Positions 13,174 through 21,947 of a stretch of DNA of 35,736 nt are shown one piece after another; within the stretch, counting starts at the first letter, position 1, and each line of letters begins with the position of its first letter. The notes beneath the pieces were generated by a model. That model made no database searches and had not been told where the DNA came from. It saw nothing but the letters and a program-made list of their open reading frames with translations. This stretch comes from Acidobacteria bacterium RIFCSPLOWO2_02_FULL_67_21 (GTDB lineage: Bacteria > Acidobacteriota > Vicinamibacteria > Vicinamibacterales > UBA2999), in NCBI GenBank assembly GCA_001767195.1, contig MEKU01000079.1:54751-90486 (forward strand). Reading direction: 5' to 3'. A program made the position numbers and the translations under genes.

Positions 13174-15408
13174 TTAGGCATTGTCCAGAATAGCGTCGAG
13201 CTCCTCTGGTGAGGTGGTCGGCGCCTGGCAGGCAAAGTCGTGGCAGACGTACGCCGTCGCACGGCCTTCGCGGGCGCGGAGCGCCCCGGTCCACGGAAGA
13301 AGCGCCGCAAGCGCGCGGCGACGGGTCTCTGCCACCGGGACGAGGACGGCAGTCGGCAGGTACCGACGTCTGATCACGGCCGTCAAGGCAGCCGTATCCG
13401 CCGCATCCGGCTCGCCCGCGACCACGATCTGAGAGATGCCGGCATGATAGGTGGACAGCGCCGCCAGCAGGAACGGGACGACCCGCCCGTGGATCGTGCC
13501 ACCGGCGCTGAACAGGCCGATCGCCCGCTCGATCCGTTCGGCCATGGTCTGGTCCGGCGGGGCTGAAGCCCCGCCGCTACGACCGGAGGGGTGGGATCGT
13601 AGTGGCGGGCCTTCAGGCCCGCCTGTCAGATGCGACAGCACGAGCAGGTTCAGGACTGCCACCGAGCTGGCCGCCGGCTCCGCGCCGTCGTACTCCTCCT
13701 TCAACCGCAGCAACACCGACGTGTCCCTGCCGGTGGTGCTGTACCAGCCGCCGTGCTCGGCGTCCCAGAAGAGCTCGTCCATCCGGCGCTGCAGCGTCAG
13801 CGCCCACTCGAGCCATCCTGGATCGCCGCCGGCCTGGAACAGTTCCAGCAGCCCGAAGATCAGGTAGGCGTAGTCTTCGGCATACGCCTCGACGGCCGCA
13901 TCGCCCTGCCGATAGCGCCTGAGCAGCGTCGCGTCGCTGCTCCGCCACAGGTGCGTCTGAAGAAACGCGGCCGCACGCCTCGCGTCCTCGAGGTACGACC
14001 GTCCCCCGTCGAGCGTGCGCGCCGCGCGGGCGAACGCGCCGATCATGAGGCCGTTCCATGCGGTCAGGATCTTGTCGTCCAGGTGCGGGCGAGGCCGAGT
14101 GGCGCGGATTCCACGCAGGATTCCCCTCGAGCGTTCGATCGCGGCAGCAGCCGCGTCAGGCGTCCTGCCGGTGATCGACGCCACCTCCTCAAGGGACCGT
14201 GCCGTGTACAGCAGGTTCTTGCCCGTGAACTCGTCCTGCGGATCGAACGGCGCATTGCCGTCCGGCAGCACTCCGTACCGCAGCCGAAACAGGTCCGCCT
14301 CGTCGCCAAGCGCGTCGCCGATCTCCTCGTCGCGCCAGATATAGAAGGCGCCCTCGCTCTTGGGCGGGACGCTTTGGGATTTGGGATTTGGGGTGTGGGA
14401 CTTGTCCGCTTCTTCCGGAGGCACGCTGTCGGCGTCCTCAGCCGAATAGAAGCCGCCGCCGGCGTCTGTCAGGTCCCGCCGGATGTACTCGAGGGTATCG
14501 GTGGCAACGTCCGCGAAGAAGGGCTCGCCGGTGACCTGCGCGGCCTCGAGATACGCCAGGACGAGCTGCGCCTGATCGTACAGCATCTTCTCGAAATGGG
14601 GAACCCGCCAGTCGGCGTCCACGGAATACCGGTGGAACCCGCCGCCGAGGTGATCGCGCATCCCTCCCATGGCCATCGCGCGGAGTGTCGTCACGGCCAT
14701 CTCGAGCGGGTCGTCTCCCGCCCGGCTCGCCGCCCGGGCACCGCCGGCCCGATGGTGCTCGCGGAGGAGGAACAGCAGTTCGCTCGGCCGCGGGAACTTC
14801 GGCGCGCTGCCGAACCCGCCGCGGCGGCTGTCGAAGGCGCCGGCATACTCACGAACCGCCTGCGTGAGGACCCCGGGGCCGGGCACCGCACCGCCACGGA
14901 GGCGGCCGCCCAGCGATCGGAGGCGCTCGACCGTGTCGGCGGCCGACTGCAGGATGCGGTCGCGCTCCTCGCGCCAGAGGCGCGCGATCTCCTCGAGCAC
15001 TTCGACAAAGCCCGGCCTGCCCCATCGGGACGTCGGCGGAAAGTACGTCCCTCCGTAGAACGGCTCGAGCGAAGGCGTCAGCCAGACACTCATCGGCCAT
15101 CCGCCGGAGCCGGTCGTGACCTGCACGTACGTCATGTACACGCGGTCGACGTCCGGACGCTCTTCCCGATCGACTTTGATCGATACGAAGTGCTCGTTGA
15201 GCAGACCGGCCACCGAGCCATTCTCGAAGCTCTCGTGCTCCATGACATGGCACCAGTGACAGGTCGAGTAGCCGACCGAGAGGAAGATCGGCTTGTCCTC
15301 GCGGCGCGCGCGCTCGAATGCCGCATCGCCCCAGGGGTACCAATCGACCGGGTTGTCCTTGTGCTGGAGGAGGTAGGGGCTCTGTTCGGTTGCGAGGCGA
15401 TTGGGCAT
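13174..15408 (-). CDS. YyaL/spermatogenesis-associated protein 20-type thioredoxin-domain protein (DUF255)
   Basis: The 744-residue product starts with the DUF255 thioredoxin-like domain: [41 protein letters not shown] with the CxxC pair C50/C53, then [14 protein letters not shown] and [13 protein letters not shown]. The rest is an alpha/alpha-barrel as in N-acylglucosamine epimerase-like folds, including [28 protein letters not shown], which is diagnostic for this family. Family length is about 650-700; the excess is partly explained by two repeat-derived insertions, at residues about 337-350 ([13 protein letters not shown]) and about 596-618. Cellular role is unknown; a redox or sugar-related function is proposed for the family. 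AGGGG precedes the ATG, which lies 4 bp after the M48 stop, so it is the third gene of a yihY-M48-yyaL operon. Confidence 0.88.
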   Translation of the reverse strand: MPNRLATEQSPYLLQHKDNPVDWYPWGDAAFERARREDKPIFLSVGYSTCHWCHVMEHESFENGSVAGLLNEHFVSIKVDREERPDVDRVYMTYVQVTTGSGGWPMSVWLTPSLEPFYGGTYFPPTSRWGRPGFVEVLEEIARLWREERDRILQSAADTVERLRSLGGRLRGGAVPGPGVLTQAVREYAGAFDSRRGGFGSAPKFPRPSELLFLLREHHRAGGARAASRAGDDPLEMAVTTLRAMAMGGMRDHLGGGFHRYSVDADWRVPHFEKMLYDQAQLVLAYLEAAQVTGEPFFADVATDTLEYIRRDLTDAGGGFYSAEDADSVPPEEADKSHTPNPKSQSVPPKSEGAFYIWRDEEIGDALGDEADLFRLRYGVLPDGNAPFDPQDEFTGKNLLYTARSLEEVASITGRTPDAAAAAIERSRGILRGIRATRPRPHLDDKILTAWNGLMIGAFARAARTLDGGRSYLEDARRAAAFLQTHLWRSSDATLLRRYRQGDAAVEAYAEDYAYLIFGLLELFQAGGDPGWLEWALTLQRRMDELFWDAEHGGWYSTTGRDTSVLLRLKEEYDGAEPAASSVAVLNLLVLSHLTGGPEGPPLRSHPSGRSGGASAPPDQTMAERIERAIGLFSAGGTIHGRVVPFLLAALSTYHAGISQIVVAGEPDAADTAALTAVIRRRYLPTAVLVPVAETRRRALAALLPWTGALRAREGRATAYVCHDFACQAPTTSPEELDAILDNA
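13555..13623. repeat. Inverted pair of REP-like palindromes inside a coding sequence
   Basis: CGGCGGGGCT-GA-AGCCCCGCCG (13555-13576) and GGCGGGCCT-TC-AGGCCCGCC (13604-13623) are two perfect palindromes, linked by GCTACGACC and TCGTAGT, which are themselves inverted. This is the two-headed form of the single element at 1-28. It lies inside the YyaL-type gene and is translated as a low-complexity Gly/Pro/Ser stretch without breaking the frame. Confidence 0.8.
14371..14400. repeat. In-frame TTTGGGATTTGGGA-type simple repeat
   Basis: The plus strand reads TTTGGGATTTGGGATTTGGG here, a short tandem motif unlike the surrounding GC-rich codons. On the coding (minus) strand it gives Pro/Asn/Lys/Ser residues ([13 protein letters not shown]) that interrupt a well-conserved part of the YyaL-type protein just before AFYIW. 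Related A/C-rich sequence (AATCCCAAAACCCAAA) appears at 17661-17676 between genes. It therefore looks like an inserted dispersed element that kept the frame. Confidence 0.6.
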
Positions 15409-15412
15409 TCCC

Positions 15413-16234
15413 CTATTGTCGCGGCATTGCCTTCGGCGGGGCCATGCGCTGCAGGCGCGACTTGATCGACTGGAACTGCGCGGTGTCGCGCGTTCCACCG
15501 CGGCCCACCGACTCCCGCAGCCTCGCCATCCGGTCCTGCGGCGATGGATGGCTCGAGAAGAACAGCTCGACGCTGCCCGGGTTGCGGCTCGCCTCGCGTT
15601 GGAGAATCTCGAACAACTCGACCATGCCGCGGCCATCCCAACCGGCACGGCGCAGCAGCTGGAGGCCCACCCGATCCGCTTCCCGCTCGTCGTCGCGGCT
15701 GAACTTCATGAAGACGCCGTTGGCGAGCAGACCCGCGGCTGCCTGTGCCGTGCTCGCACCGGCGCCGTTGCCGAGCACCGCCCCGAGCAGGCCCAGGCCC
15801 AGGTTGGCCATGATGCCCTTCGTGAGCTGATCGGCCGCATGGCGCTGCGCGATGTGGGCGACTTCGTGCGCCAGCACGCCGGCCACCTGCGACTCATTGG
15901 TCGCTGCATGGATCGCCCCGCGATGCAGCCAGACGGGGCCGCCCGGCAGCGCAAACGCGTTGATCTCACGGTAATCGGCCACAGAAAAGCTGTACGGGTA
16001 CTTCGGCCCCTGCGCTTGCCGCACGAGCCGCTCGCCAATCCCGCGCACGTAGGCGGTCACCTGCGCGTCGCGAAGCTCCGGAATCTTTCTGCGGACCTGC
16101 GCGTTCGCCTCCTGGCCGATCTCGATCTCCTGTTGAACCGATACCAGTGAGAACTGCCGCGCCTGCAATGTGGCCACGAAGCACACGAAGACGACGATGG
16201 CCACAGAGGACACGAAGAACACGCTGGGCCTCAT
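15413..16234 (-). CDS. M48-family periplasmic zinc metallopeptidase
   Basis: The 273-residue product has a signal peptide ([20 protein letters not shown]) and the M48 catalytic motif HEVAH at 123-127, with the third zinc ligand in EREAD (183-187). [19 protein letters not shown] and [13 protein letters not shown] before it, and [15 protein letters not shown] near the C-terminus, are typical of BepA/LoiP-like proteases that degrade misfolded outer-membrane proteins in the periplasm. No TPR domain follows, so it is the short LoiP-like type. The start overlaps the stop of the yihY-like gene as ATGA. The signal-peptide coding region consists of two 27-bp direct repeats related to a dispersed repeat (listed separately). 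Confidence 0.9.
   Translation of the reverse strand: MRPSVFFVSSVAIVVFVCFVATLQARQFSLVSVQQEIEIGQEANAQVRRKIPELRDAQVTAYVRGIGERLVRQAQGPKYPYSFSVADYREINAFALPGGPVWLHRGAIHAATNESQVAGVLAHEVAHIAQRHAADQLTKGIMANLGLGLLGAVLGNGAGASTAQAAAGLLANGVFMKFSRDDEREADRVGLQLLRRAGWDGRGMVELFEILQREASRNPGSVELFFSSHPSPQDRMARLRESVGRGGTRDTAQFQSIKSRLQRMAPPKAMPRQ
16172..16223. repeat. Two 27-bp direct repeats forming a signal peptide
   Basis: GGCCACGAAGCACACGAAG starts at 16172, and the related GGCCACAGAGGACACGAAG starts at 16199, exactly 27 bp later. On the minus strand they encode FVCFVATLQ and FVSSVAIVV, together most of the hydrophobic core of the M48 peptidase signal peptide. The wording CCACGAAG/CACGAAG/CCACAGAG is that of the dispersed repeats at 21948-22050 and 22850-22915. 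Confidence 0.65.
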
Positions 16235-17133
16235 ACTCGTGGTGTCGGGGCGGCCGGCATTTCATCCGGCCGCCGGCGTCTGAGGCGGGCGTAGGCCGCC
16301 GTGAACTCCACTCCGTACATCAGAATGATCGACGAGACATAAACCCACAGCAAGAACACGACCACCGCGGCAATCGACCCGTGTATGAGCGTGAAGCCTC
16401 CGCTCCGGCCGATGTACCACGAAAAGCCATCGAATGCGAACCGCCAGAGGACGCCGGTCAGCACCGCGCCGACCCAGACGTCACGAAACCGCGTCTTCGC
16501 GTTCGGAATGAAGTAATAAAGGAGCCCGACGGCGAGGATCAGCAGGATCGTCGCCGAGTAGGTGAAGGTCAGCGTCTGCAGCGCCCGCAGCCATTCGAAC
16601 CGGGCCAGCATCACGCCGAACCAGGACGCGCCGGCCACCTCGATGGCGCTCACGAGCAGCAGCGCCACAATCAGCACGCCGCCGCTGGCCACGAGCATCA
16701 GGAAGGAGACCATGCGGTGCTTGAAGAAGCTGCGCTGCTTCTCGACCCCCCAGGCCTCGTTGACCGCGCTCGTCACCGCGCCGAACACGCCGAGCGACGC
16801 CCAGATGAGCGCCAGCCCTCCCGCGACGCCGAGCTGCAGGCGCGTCTGGCGGAACGCCTCGAGTTGCGTGTTGACGAATTCGAACTGGGTCGGAAAGTAC
16901 CGGAGCACGAAGCCGAGCACCGCGCGGCGGTCGCCTTCGTCCGCGGTAATCGACGCGAAGATCGAGATGACGAGGAGCAGGAACGGAAAGAGCGAGAGCA
17001 GCGCGTAATAGGCGATTGCGGCGGCGTGGGTCAGGTCGTTGCCGTTGATCAACCGCACGAAGCCGCGCCACGCGGCGAGGCCCGAAAAGCGAAGCTCCGC
17101 CCGGAAGCGCAGCAGGGTCCGGATGAGCGTCAC
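16231..17133 (-). CDS. YihY/BrkB-family inner-membrane protein
   Basis: The product (about 300 residues) is a polytopic membrane protein with six predicted helices and the family signatures: LTHAAAIAYYALLSLFPFLLLVISI at the first helix, GVFGAVTSAVNEAWGVEK in the middle, LLYYFIPNAKTRFRDVWVGAVLTGVLW, and YGVEFTAAYA at the end. YihY/BrkB proteins sit in the inner membrane; their role is not settled despite the old name ribonuclease BN. The GTG at 17133 is chosen because the longer ATG start (17202) lies inside a dispersed repeat and adds only Arg/Pro-rich residues. The 3' end overlaps the M48 start as ATGA. It is the first gene of the three-gene operon. Confidence 0.85.
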   Translation of the reverse strand: MTLIRTLLRFRAELRFSGLAAWRGFVRLINGNDLTHAAAIAYYALLSLFPFLLLVISIFASITADEGDRRAVLGFVLRYFPTQFEFVNTQLEAFRQTRLQLGVAGGLALIWASLGVFGAVTSAVNEAWGVEKQRSFFKHRMVSFLMLVASGGVLIVALLLVSAIEVAGASWFGVMLARFEWLRALQTLTFTYSATILLILAVGLLYYFIPNAKTRFRDVWVGAVLTGVLWRFAFDGFSWYIGRSGGFTLIHGSIAAVVVFLLWVYVSSIILMYGVEFTAAYARLRRRRPDEMPAAPTPRV

Positions 17134-17211
17134 ACTGCGATTATGACGGACGGCGGGGCCACGGCTCGACGTCTTGACGAGTCGCCGCGGGACCCGCCCC
17201 ACTCATGAGGC

Positions 17212-17262
17212 GTGGGGCGGGTTCCGCCGGAGACTCAATCGCCTCGACCGGCGGACCCGCCG
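17212..17262. repeat. 51-bp GC-rich repeat, forward copy
   Basis: Full forward copy, GTGGGGCGGGTTCC at its start and CCGGCGGACCCGCCG at its end, with AGACTCAATCGCCTCGA as loop. A partial reverse copy (GGGACCCGCCCCAC, 17189-17202) lies 9 bp to its left, so this is again an inverted pair. It occupies the gap between a YtxH gene and the yihY-like operon and ends 3 bp before the YtxH stop codon. Confidence 0.8.
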
Positions 17263-17265
17263 AAC

Positions 17266-17631
17266 CTACGACCTCCCGTAGTCGCTGCCCGAGCCGGGCG
17301 GCGTCGGACCAGGGCTGTAGCTGCTGTCGGTAGTGGCGCCGGTCTGGCCGCGCGCTTCCTCGGCGCCCCGTGCCACGGCGTCGCGTGCCTGGTTGACCAT
17401 GTCGCGGCCGCGCTCCGCCCAGCCGCTTGCCGTCTCGGACGCCCGCCGGTACTGCTCGGATGCCTTCGACCCGACGTTGCGCGCCTGCTCGCCCAGCTGG
17501 CCGCGCAGGTCCGCGCCCGCCTTCGGCGCCAGCAGGATGCCGAGCCCCGCGCCGAGCACCGTGCCGGCCAGCAGGCCCATGATGAATCCTCCGCCCCCTT
17601 CACCCTCGTACCGATCGTAGTTGTCGGCCAT
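17266..17631 (-). CDS. YtxH-domain protein
   Basis: The 121-residue product has an acidic start (MADNYDRYEGEGGGG), a glycine-rich membrane helix ending in the YtxH signature (GFIMGLLAGTVLGAGLGILLAPKAGADLRGQLGE, about 15-48), a long charged helix (ARNVGSKASEQYRRASETASGW, then RDMVNQARDAVARGAEEA) and a Gly/Pro/Ser-rich tail. AAGGGGGG precedes the ATG. YtxH proteins are stress-linked envelope proteins of unknown mechanism. Lying downstream of DUF948-like and YtxH-like genes on the same strand, it probably belongs to one stress-response group. Confidence 0.85.
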   Translation of the reverse strand: MADNYDRYEGEGGGGFIMGLLAGTVLGAGLGILLAPKAGADLRGQLGEQARNVGSKASEQYRRASETASGWAERGRDMVNQARDAVARGAEEARGQTGATTDSSYSPGPTPPGSGSDYGRS

Positions 17632-17639
17632 GTTGTCCC

Positions 17640-17690
17640 CCCTTTAATCCAATAATCCAAATCCCAAAACCCAAAGACTCGAATCTGAAA
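17640..17690. repeat. A/C-rich spacer sequence
   Basis: The 66-bp gap between two stress genes holds AATCCAATAATCCAAATCCC and CAAAACCCAAAG, a low-complexity A/C-rich run that contrasts strongly with the GC-rich surroundings. Its wording is close to the reverse complement of the in-gene repeat at 14371-14400. No promoter or terminator can be assigned. Confidence 0.45.
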
Positions 17691-17697
17691 ACGCGCG

Positions 17698-18126
17698 TTA
17701 CACGGCGGTCGGCGTCGTGCGACGGCCGTTGCCGGCCCCGCCGATCACCCCACGAAGCCCCCGCACCAGTGCGGCGAGCTGGCTGACGCGCGACGCCACC
17801 GACGCGCGCACGCGCCCGGCGGTCTCGTCCACGCGGTGGATGGTCTGGTCAATGGCCGCGTCGACACGTTCGGTCCGGTGGGTCACGAGGGCGGTCACGT
17901 TCCTCACGTCGCCGAGGATGTCGTCGACGCGGACGATCAGGGCATTGACTTTCGCGGCGAGCGGCGCGATCTGCCGCTCTTCCAGGCCGCGAATGACCGC
18001 CATCGACCGCCGGTACATCCGGTAGCAGACGACCCCTCCCGCAACCAGCAGCAGCGCCTGCAGCACGCTGACCGCCGCCATGATCCCGAGCAGCAGATTG
18101 GTGGTGTCCAGATTCGCTTCAATCAT
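17698..18126 (-). CDS. DUF948-like membrane-anchored coiled-coil protein
   Basis: The 142-residue product has one N-terminal membrane helix (LLLGIMAAVSVLQALLLVAGGVVCY, about 10-34), then a long helix with heptad character (VIRGLEERQIAPLAAKVNAL, VDDILGDVRNVTALVTHRTE, AIDQTIHRVDETAGRVRASV) and a short basic tail. This resembles DUF948 proteins, which often neighbour YtxH genes. The ATG at 18126 is chosen; a TTG at 18135 would overlap the stop of the preceding gene. Role: likely envelope stress or membrane organisation, by neighbourhood only. Confidence 0.7.
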   Translation of the reverse strand: MIEANLDTTNLLLGIMAAVSVLQALLLVAGGVVCYRMYRRSMAVIRGLEERQIAPLAAKVNALIVRVDDILGDVRNVTALVTHRTERVDAAIDQTIHRVDETAGRVRASVASRVSQLAALVRGLRGVIGGAGNGRRTTPTAV

Positions 18127-18131
18127 GGCGG

Positions 18132-18392
18132 TCAATGTGACGTGGTCCCGGTCGGGTACTGCATCCGGGCCGCCTTGAATTCCTCGACGACCCGCATGCT
18201 GTCGTTGGCCAGGTCCCCCATCTTCTCGAGCGTCTTCTGGAATCGGCCGAACTCACGGCGCAGGTCGTCGATCGCCGGCTCGAGGCGGTCGCGCATGATA
18301 CGCCCATGTTGAGTAAAGAAGAGGTAACTGACCGCCGCGCCGCACAGCGCGCCCGCTACGGCTCCGACAATGACGCGAGATTGTTCGTTCAC
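18132..18392 (-). CDS. YtxH-like small membrane protein
   Basis: The 86-residue product begins VNEQSRVIVGAVAGALCGAA, a glycine-rich membrane helix, and then has a charged helix (HGRIMRDRLEPAIDDLRREF, then FQKTLEKMGDLANDSMRVVE). It fits the YtxH-like layout but lacks the LLAPxSG turn, so I call it YtxH-like only. The GTG at 18392 is well supported by AGGAGGT just upstream. The frame is open for another 270 bases upstream, where it encodes an MlaE-type fragment; the ribosome site shows where the real gene starts. It is followed 5 bp later by the DUF948-like gene. Confidence 0.75.
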   Translation of the reverse strand: MNEQSRVIVGAVAGALCGAAVSYLFFTQHGRIMRDRLEPAIDDLRREFGRFQKTLEKMGDLANDSMRVVEEFKAARMQYPTGTTSH

Positions 18393-18419
18393 ACTACCTC
18401 CTGCATTGGACCCCAGCGG

Positions 18420-18662
18420 TATACGCTTCCAAAACGGGTGCCACGCGCAGCCGTTTCCGATCGCAAACCCGGACGTGGCGATGAGCGGGACCGACCGCCA
18501 GCCGATCTCGCAGACATGGCGGGTGACTTCCCGGACCTCGTACGGCGGGAGGACCATGTCGCGGAGCGCGCGGGCGCCGAAGAGCGACAGCTCTCCAATC
18601 CACCCGAGCGCCGCGAGGATGGCAAGGCCGACGCGCTCGAACACGCCCCAACCGTGGTGCAA
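18420..18662 (-). pseudogene. N-terminal fragment of an MlaE-type ABC transporter permease
   Basis: The frame encodes ERVGLAILAALGWIGELSLF, then ARALRDMVLPPYEVREVTRHVCEIGWRSVPLIATSGFAIG. This is the beginning of MlaE/YrbE permeases (G...L....L...R......PPY.......Q...IG..SLP), which move phospholipids across the periplasm with MlaD and MlaF. After SGFAIG the homology ends and the next residues (NGCAWHPFWKRIPLGSN) do not fit, so about two thirds of the permease is missing. Only TTG is available as a start. No mlaD or mlaF is in the window. Remnant, still in frame with the YtxH-like gene. Confidence 0.55.
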
Positions 18663-18699
18663 CGGGTGGGCCAGATGACTTAGAACTTGGGGGGATGAG

Positions 18700-20130
18700 C
18701 TACCGCGTCGTCGCCGCCTGGGCCGCCGCGGCCCGCTGCTGGGCGCGCTGATCCTGGATCTCGTGCTTCTTCATCTTGCTGTAGAGGGTCGGACGATAGA
18801 GGCCGAGAATCTGCGCCGCCTCCTGCTTGTTCCAGTTCGTGCGCTGCAGCGTCTGCAGGATGGCCATCTTCTCGATCTCGGCCAGCGTCCGGTGCGGCGG
18901 AACCGTGAACTCCTGCGCCGGGCTCCCCTCTTCGCGAATCGACTCGGGCAGATCGCCCGGCTGAATCTCGCCTGTCTTACAGACGAGCACCGCGCGCTCG
19001 ATCGCGTTCTCCAGTTCCCGCACGTTGCCCGCCCACCGGTTACGGATGAGCAGGTGGTAGGCGGCCGGCGAGATCGAGCGGACGTTCTTCTGGTACCGCT
19101 CGTTGAACTTCGAGAGGAAGTGATTGCACAGCAGTGGAATGTCCTCGGTCCGCTCCCGGAGCGGGGCCACCCGCAGCGTGATCGTGTTGATCCGGAAATA
19201 GAGGTCCTCGCGAAGCTTCCCCTCGCGGAGCGCCACTTCGAGGTCGATGTTGGTGGCGCAGATCAGCCGGAAGTCGACGTGCACCAGGCGGTCGCTGCCG
19301 ATGGGTCGGTACTCCCGCTCCTGGAGCACCCGCAGCAGCTTCGTCTGCAGGTACGACGGCATCTCGCCGATCTCGTCGAGGAGGAGCGACCCGCTCTCGG
19401 CCATCTCGAACAGGCCGATCTTGTCGGTGTTGGCGCCGGTGAAGGCGCCCTTCTTGTAGCCGAACAGCTCGCTCTCGATGAGGTCCTTCGGGATCGCCGC
19501 GCAGTTGATCTTGATGAACGGGCCCTTCACCCGGTTGGAGTTGTAGTGGATCGCGTTCGCGATCAGCTCCTTGCCGGTACCGTTCTCCCCCTGAATCAGG
19601 ATGTTCGCGTCGCTGGCCGCCACGCTCTCCACCAGCTCGAACAGATCCTTCATCTTCTTGCTCTGTCCGATGATGTTGGCGAAGCTGTACTGGCCGCGGA
19701 TCTGCTCCTTCATCTGCTTGTGCTCCGCCCGCGCCTGCGTCTGCTCGATCGCGCGGCGGATCAGATCCATCAGGCCGTCCTGGCTGACCGGCTTCTCGAG
19801 GAAGAAGAAGGCGCCCGCCTGCCCGGCTTCCACCGCCCGCGCCAGCGTCCCCTGCCCGCTGATGATGATGACTTCGGGTGCCGCGTCGATCTCCTTGAGG
19901 CGCCGCAGCAGGGCGATGCCGTCGAGATCGGGCAGCATCAGATCCGTGACGACCACATCCGGCCGCCACTGCTTGAAGATCTCCTCGCCGCGCGTGCCGA
20001 TGAGCGCGGTGCGGACTTCATACCCGTCGGCTTCGATGACCATCTTCAGCCACTCGGTCATCGCCGGCTCATCGTCGATCGCAAGCACTCGCCTGCGGCG
20101 TTTGTTCGAGGGGGTCGGGAGACTGGACAT
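18700..20130 (-). CDS. NtrC-family sigma-54-dependent response regulator
   Basis: The 476-residue protein has the three domains of NtrC-type activators. The receiver (about 14-125) has D19/D20, phospho-acceptor D63 (VTDLMLPD) and K113. The AAA+ domain has Walker A GENGTGKE (181-188), the sigma-54 contact loop GAFTGA (228-233) and Walker [10 protein letters not shown] (249-257). A Fis-type helix-turn-helix follows (about 418-462, [24 protein letters not shown]), then an Ala/Gln-rich tail. It should activate sigma-54 promoters after phosphorylation by a histidine kinase, but no intact kinase lies in this window. It is divergent from the leucine-degradation genes, sharing an AT-rich 200-bp region with them. 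I see no clear -24/-12 element (GGCAC-N5-TTGC) there. Confidence 0.93.
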   Translation of the reverse strand: MSSLPTPSNKRRRRVLAIDDEPAMTEWLKMVIEADGYEVRTALIGTRGEEIFKQWRPDVVVTDLMLPDLDGIALLRRLKEIDAAPEVIIISGQGTLARAVEAGQAGAFFFLEKPVSQDGLMDLIRRAIEQTQARAEHKQMKEQIRGQYSFANIIGQSKKMKDLFELVESVAASDANILIQGENGTGKELIANAIHYNSNRVKGPFIKINCAAIPKDLIESELFGYKKGAFTGANTDKIGLFEMAESGSLLLDEIGEMPSYLQTKLLRVLQEREYRPIGSDRLVHVDFRLICATNIDLEVALREGKLREDLYFRINTITLRVAPLRERTEDIPLLCNHFLSKFNERYQKNVRSISPAAYHLLIRNRWAGNVRELENAIERAVLVCKTGEIQPGDLPESIREEGSPAQEFTVPPHRTLAEIEKMAILQTLQRTNWNKQEAAQILGLYRPTLYSKMKKHEIQDQRAQQRAAAAQAATTR

Positions 20131-20171
20131 ATTCGGCCTGCGTCGGCGAAGGAGGGCTATGCTAGCACAAG

Positions 20172-20273
20172 ACCGTTTCCAAACAATACAGAACCATGAG
20201 CAACCAGCGGAAACGGTACATGCTGTATATATTAAATACAGTTATCCACCGTTCGCTAATTCAGCCCTATAAT
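20172..20273 (+). promoter_or_regulatory. AT-rich divergent control region with inverted repeats and a -10 box
   Basis: In an otherwise GC-rich window this stretch is AT-rich. ACCGTTTCC (20172-20180) is repeated inverted as GGAAACGGT (20209-20217), and CTGTAT (20223-20228) as ATACAG (20236-20241). A perfect TATAAT lies at 20268-20273, 60 bp before the chosen start of the carboxylase beta gene; no good -35 is seen, so activation may be needed. The two inverted repeats are candidate operators for either divergent gene. Confidence 0.5.
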
Positions 20274-20333
20274 GCCGCCGATGTCGGACTTCAAGGCCCA
20301 GTCGGCCTCGGCCAACCGCTCCGACTGCTGGGG

Positions 20334-21947
20334 ATGGTGAGCCCCCGCCTCGAGAGCCACATTCGCCCCGAGTCCGAGGAGTTCCGCGACAACCACGCCC
20401 GCATGGCCGGTCTCGTCAAGCAGCTGCGCGACCGGATCACCGTCTGCCGTCAGGGGGGTGGCCCCCGGTACCTCGAGCGCCATCGCCAGCAGGGCAAGCT
20501 GCCGGTCCGCGAACGGCTCGACCTGCTGCTCGACCCGGGCTCTCCGTTTCTGGAGCTGTCGCCGCTGGCGGCCTGGGAGATGTACGAGAACGAGGCGCCG
20601 GGCGCCGGCCTTGTGACCGGCATCGGCCGTATCTCCGGCCGCGAAGCGATCGTCGTGGCCAACGACGCCACGGTGAAAGGCGGCACGTACTATCCCGTCA
20701 CGGTCAAGAAGCATCTGCGCGCCCAGCAGGTGGCGCTCGAGAACCGCCTGCCGTGCGTCTATCTGGTCGATTCGGGCGGCGCGTTTCTGCCGATGCAGGC
20801 CGAGGTCTTCCCCGACAGGGAGCACTTCGGGCGCATCTTCTTCAATCAGGCACGGATGTCGGCGGAAGGCATCGCGCAGATTGCAGTGGTCATGGGCTCG
20901 TGCACGGCCGGCGGCGCGTACGTCCCGGCGATGTCCGACGAGACCGTGATCGTCCGGGGGACCGGAACCATCTTTCTCGGCGGGCCTCCCCTCGTCAAAG
21001 CCGCCACCGGCGAAGAAGTGAGCGCCGAGGAGCTCGGCGGCGCCGACGTCCATACGCGCCTGTCGGGCGTGGCCGACTATCTGGCCGACGATGATGCGCA
21101 CGCACTCCAGGTGACGCGAACGATCGTCTCGACGCTGACCGGCCGCAAGGCGATGCCGGCCGACGTGGCGACGCCCGAGGCTCCCGCGTACGATCCGGAA
21201 GAGATCTACGGCATCGTGCAGGCCGATCCGCGCAGGCCGTACGACGTGCGCGAAGTCATCGCGAGGCTCGTGGACGGCTCCCGGCTGGACGAGTTCAAGG
21301 CGCGGTACGGGCAGACGCTGGTCACGGGCTTCGCCCGGCTGCACGGATTTCTCGTCGGCATCCTCGCGAACAACGGCGTGCTCTTTTCCGAGTCGGCGCT
21401 CAAGGCCACGCACTTCATCGAGCTCTGCAACCAGCGCGGCATCCCCCTCGTCTTTCTCCAGAACATCACCGGCTTCATCGTCGGCCGCCAGTACGAGCGC
21501 AGCGGCATTGCCAAAGACGGCGCCAAGATGGTGCATGCCGTCGCCAACTCGGTCGTGCCGAAGTTCACGGTCGTCATCGGCGGCTCCTTCGGCGCGGGCA
21601 ACTACGGCATGTGCGGCCGCGCCTACGAACCGAGGCTCCTCTGGATGTGGCCCAACGCCCGCATTTCGGTCATGGGTGGCGAGCAGGCGGCAGCCGTGCT
21701 CACCACGGTGAAGCGGGATCAGCTCGCGCGCGACGGCGGCACGCTGAGCGATGACGAAGAGCGCGCCATCCGCGAGCCGATTCTCGAGAAGTACGAGACG
21801 GAGGGCTCGCCCTACTACTCCACCGCGCGGCTCTGGGACGACGGCATTCTGGACCCGGCGCAGACGCGCGAGGCGCTGGCGCTCGGAATCTCCGCGGCCT
21901 TCAATGCGCCGATTCCGCCGGCCAGGTTCGGCGTCTTCCGGATGTAA
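20334..21947 (+). CDS. liuB: 3-Methylcrotonyl-CoA carboxylase, carboxyltransferase (beta) subunit
   Basis: Transfers CO2 from carboxybiotin to 3-methylcrotonyl-CoA in leucine breakdown. The 537-residue product matches the family length (about 535) and carries both carboxyltransferase halves: [52 protein letters not shown], the [20 protein letters not shown] block typical of MCC beta, then [35 protein letters not shown] and [11 protein letters not shown]. The ATG at 20334 is chosen from family length and because it lies after the -10 box at 20268; an upstream in-frame ATG would put odd residues ahead of it. It heads a cluster with the hydratase, the alpha subunit and HMG-CoA lyase, which fixes the substrate as methylcrotonyl-CoA rather than propionyl-CoA. 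Confidence 0.92.
   Translation: MVSPRLESHIRPESEEFRDNHARMAGLVKQLRDRITVCRQGGGPRYLERHRQQGKLPVRERLDLLLDPGSPFLELSPLAAWEMYENEAPGAGLVTGIGRISGREAIVVANDATVKGGTYYPVTVKKHLRAQQVALENRLPCVYLVDSGGAFLPMQAEVFPDREHFGRIFFNQARMSAEGIAQIAVVMGSCTAGGAYVPAMSDETVIVRGTGTIFLGGPPLVKAATGEEVSAEELGGADVHTRLSGVADYLADDDAHALQVTRTIVSTLTGRKAMPADVATPEAPAYDPEEIYGIVQADPRRPYDVREVIARLVDGSRLDEFKARYGQTLVTGFARLHGFLVGILANNGVLFSESALKATHFIELCNQRGIPLVFLQNITGFIVGRQYERSGIAKDGAKMVHAVANSVVPKFTVVIGGSFGAGNYGMCGRAYEPRLLWMWPNARISVMGGEQAAAVLTTVKRDQLARDGGTLSDDEERAIREPILEKYETEGSPYYSTARLWDDGILDPAQTREALALGISAAFNAPIPPARFGVFRM

Noticed and set aside
13630-15465. Long plus-strand open frame opposite the YyaL-type gene (and similar antisense frames at 106-1758, 18763-20199 and 20256-21977)
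   Set aside because: All lie exactly antisense to genes with recognisable motifs and have Arg/Pro/His-rich composition.
16231-17202. Longer start for the yihY-like gene at ATG 17202
   Set aside because: The ATG lies at the edge of a partial 51-bp repeat and the added residues are Arg/Pro-rich; the GTG at 17133 fits the family start better.
20223-20241. LexA-like box (CTGT...ACAG)
   Set aside because: The spacing between CTGT and ACAG is 11 bp instead of 8, and no SOS gene follows. Kept only as a generic dyad.
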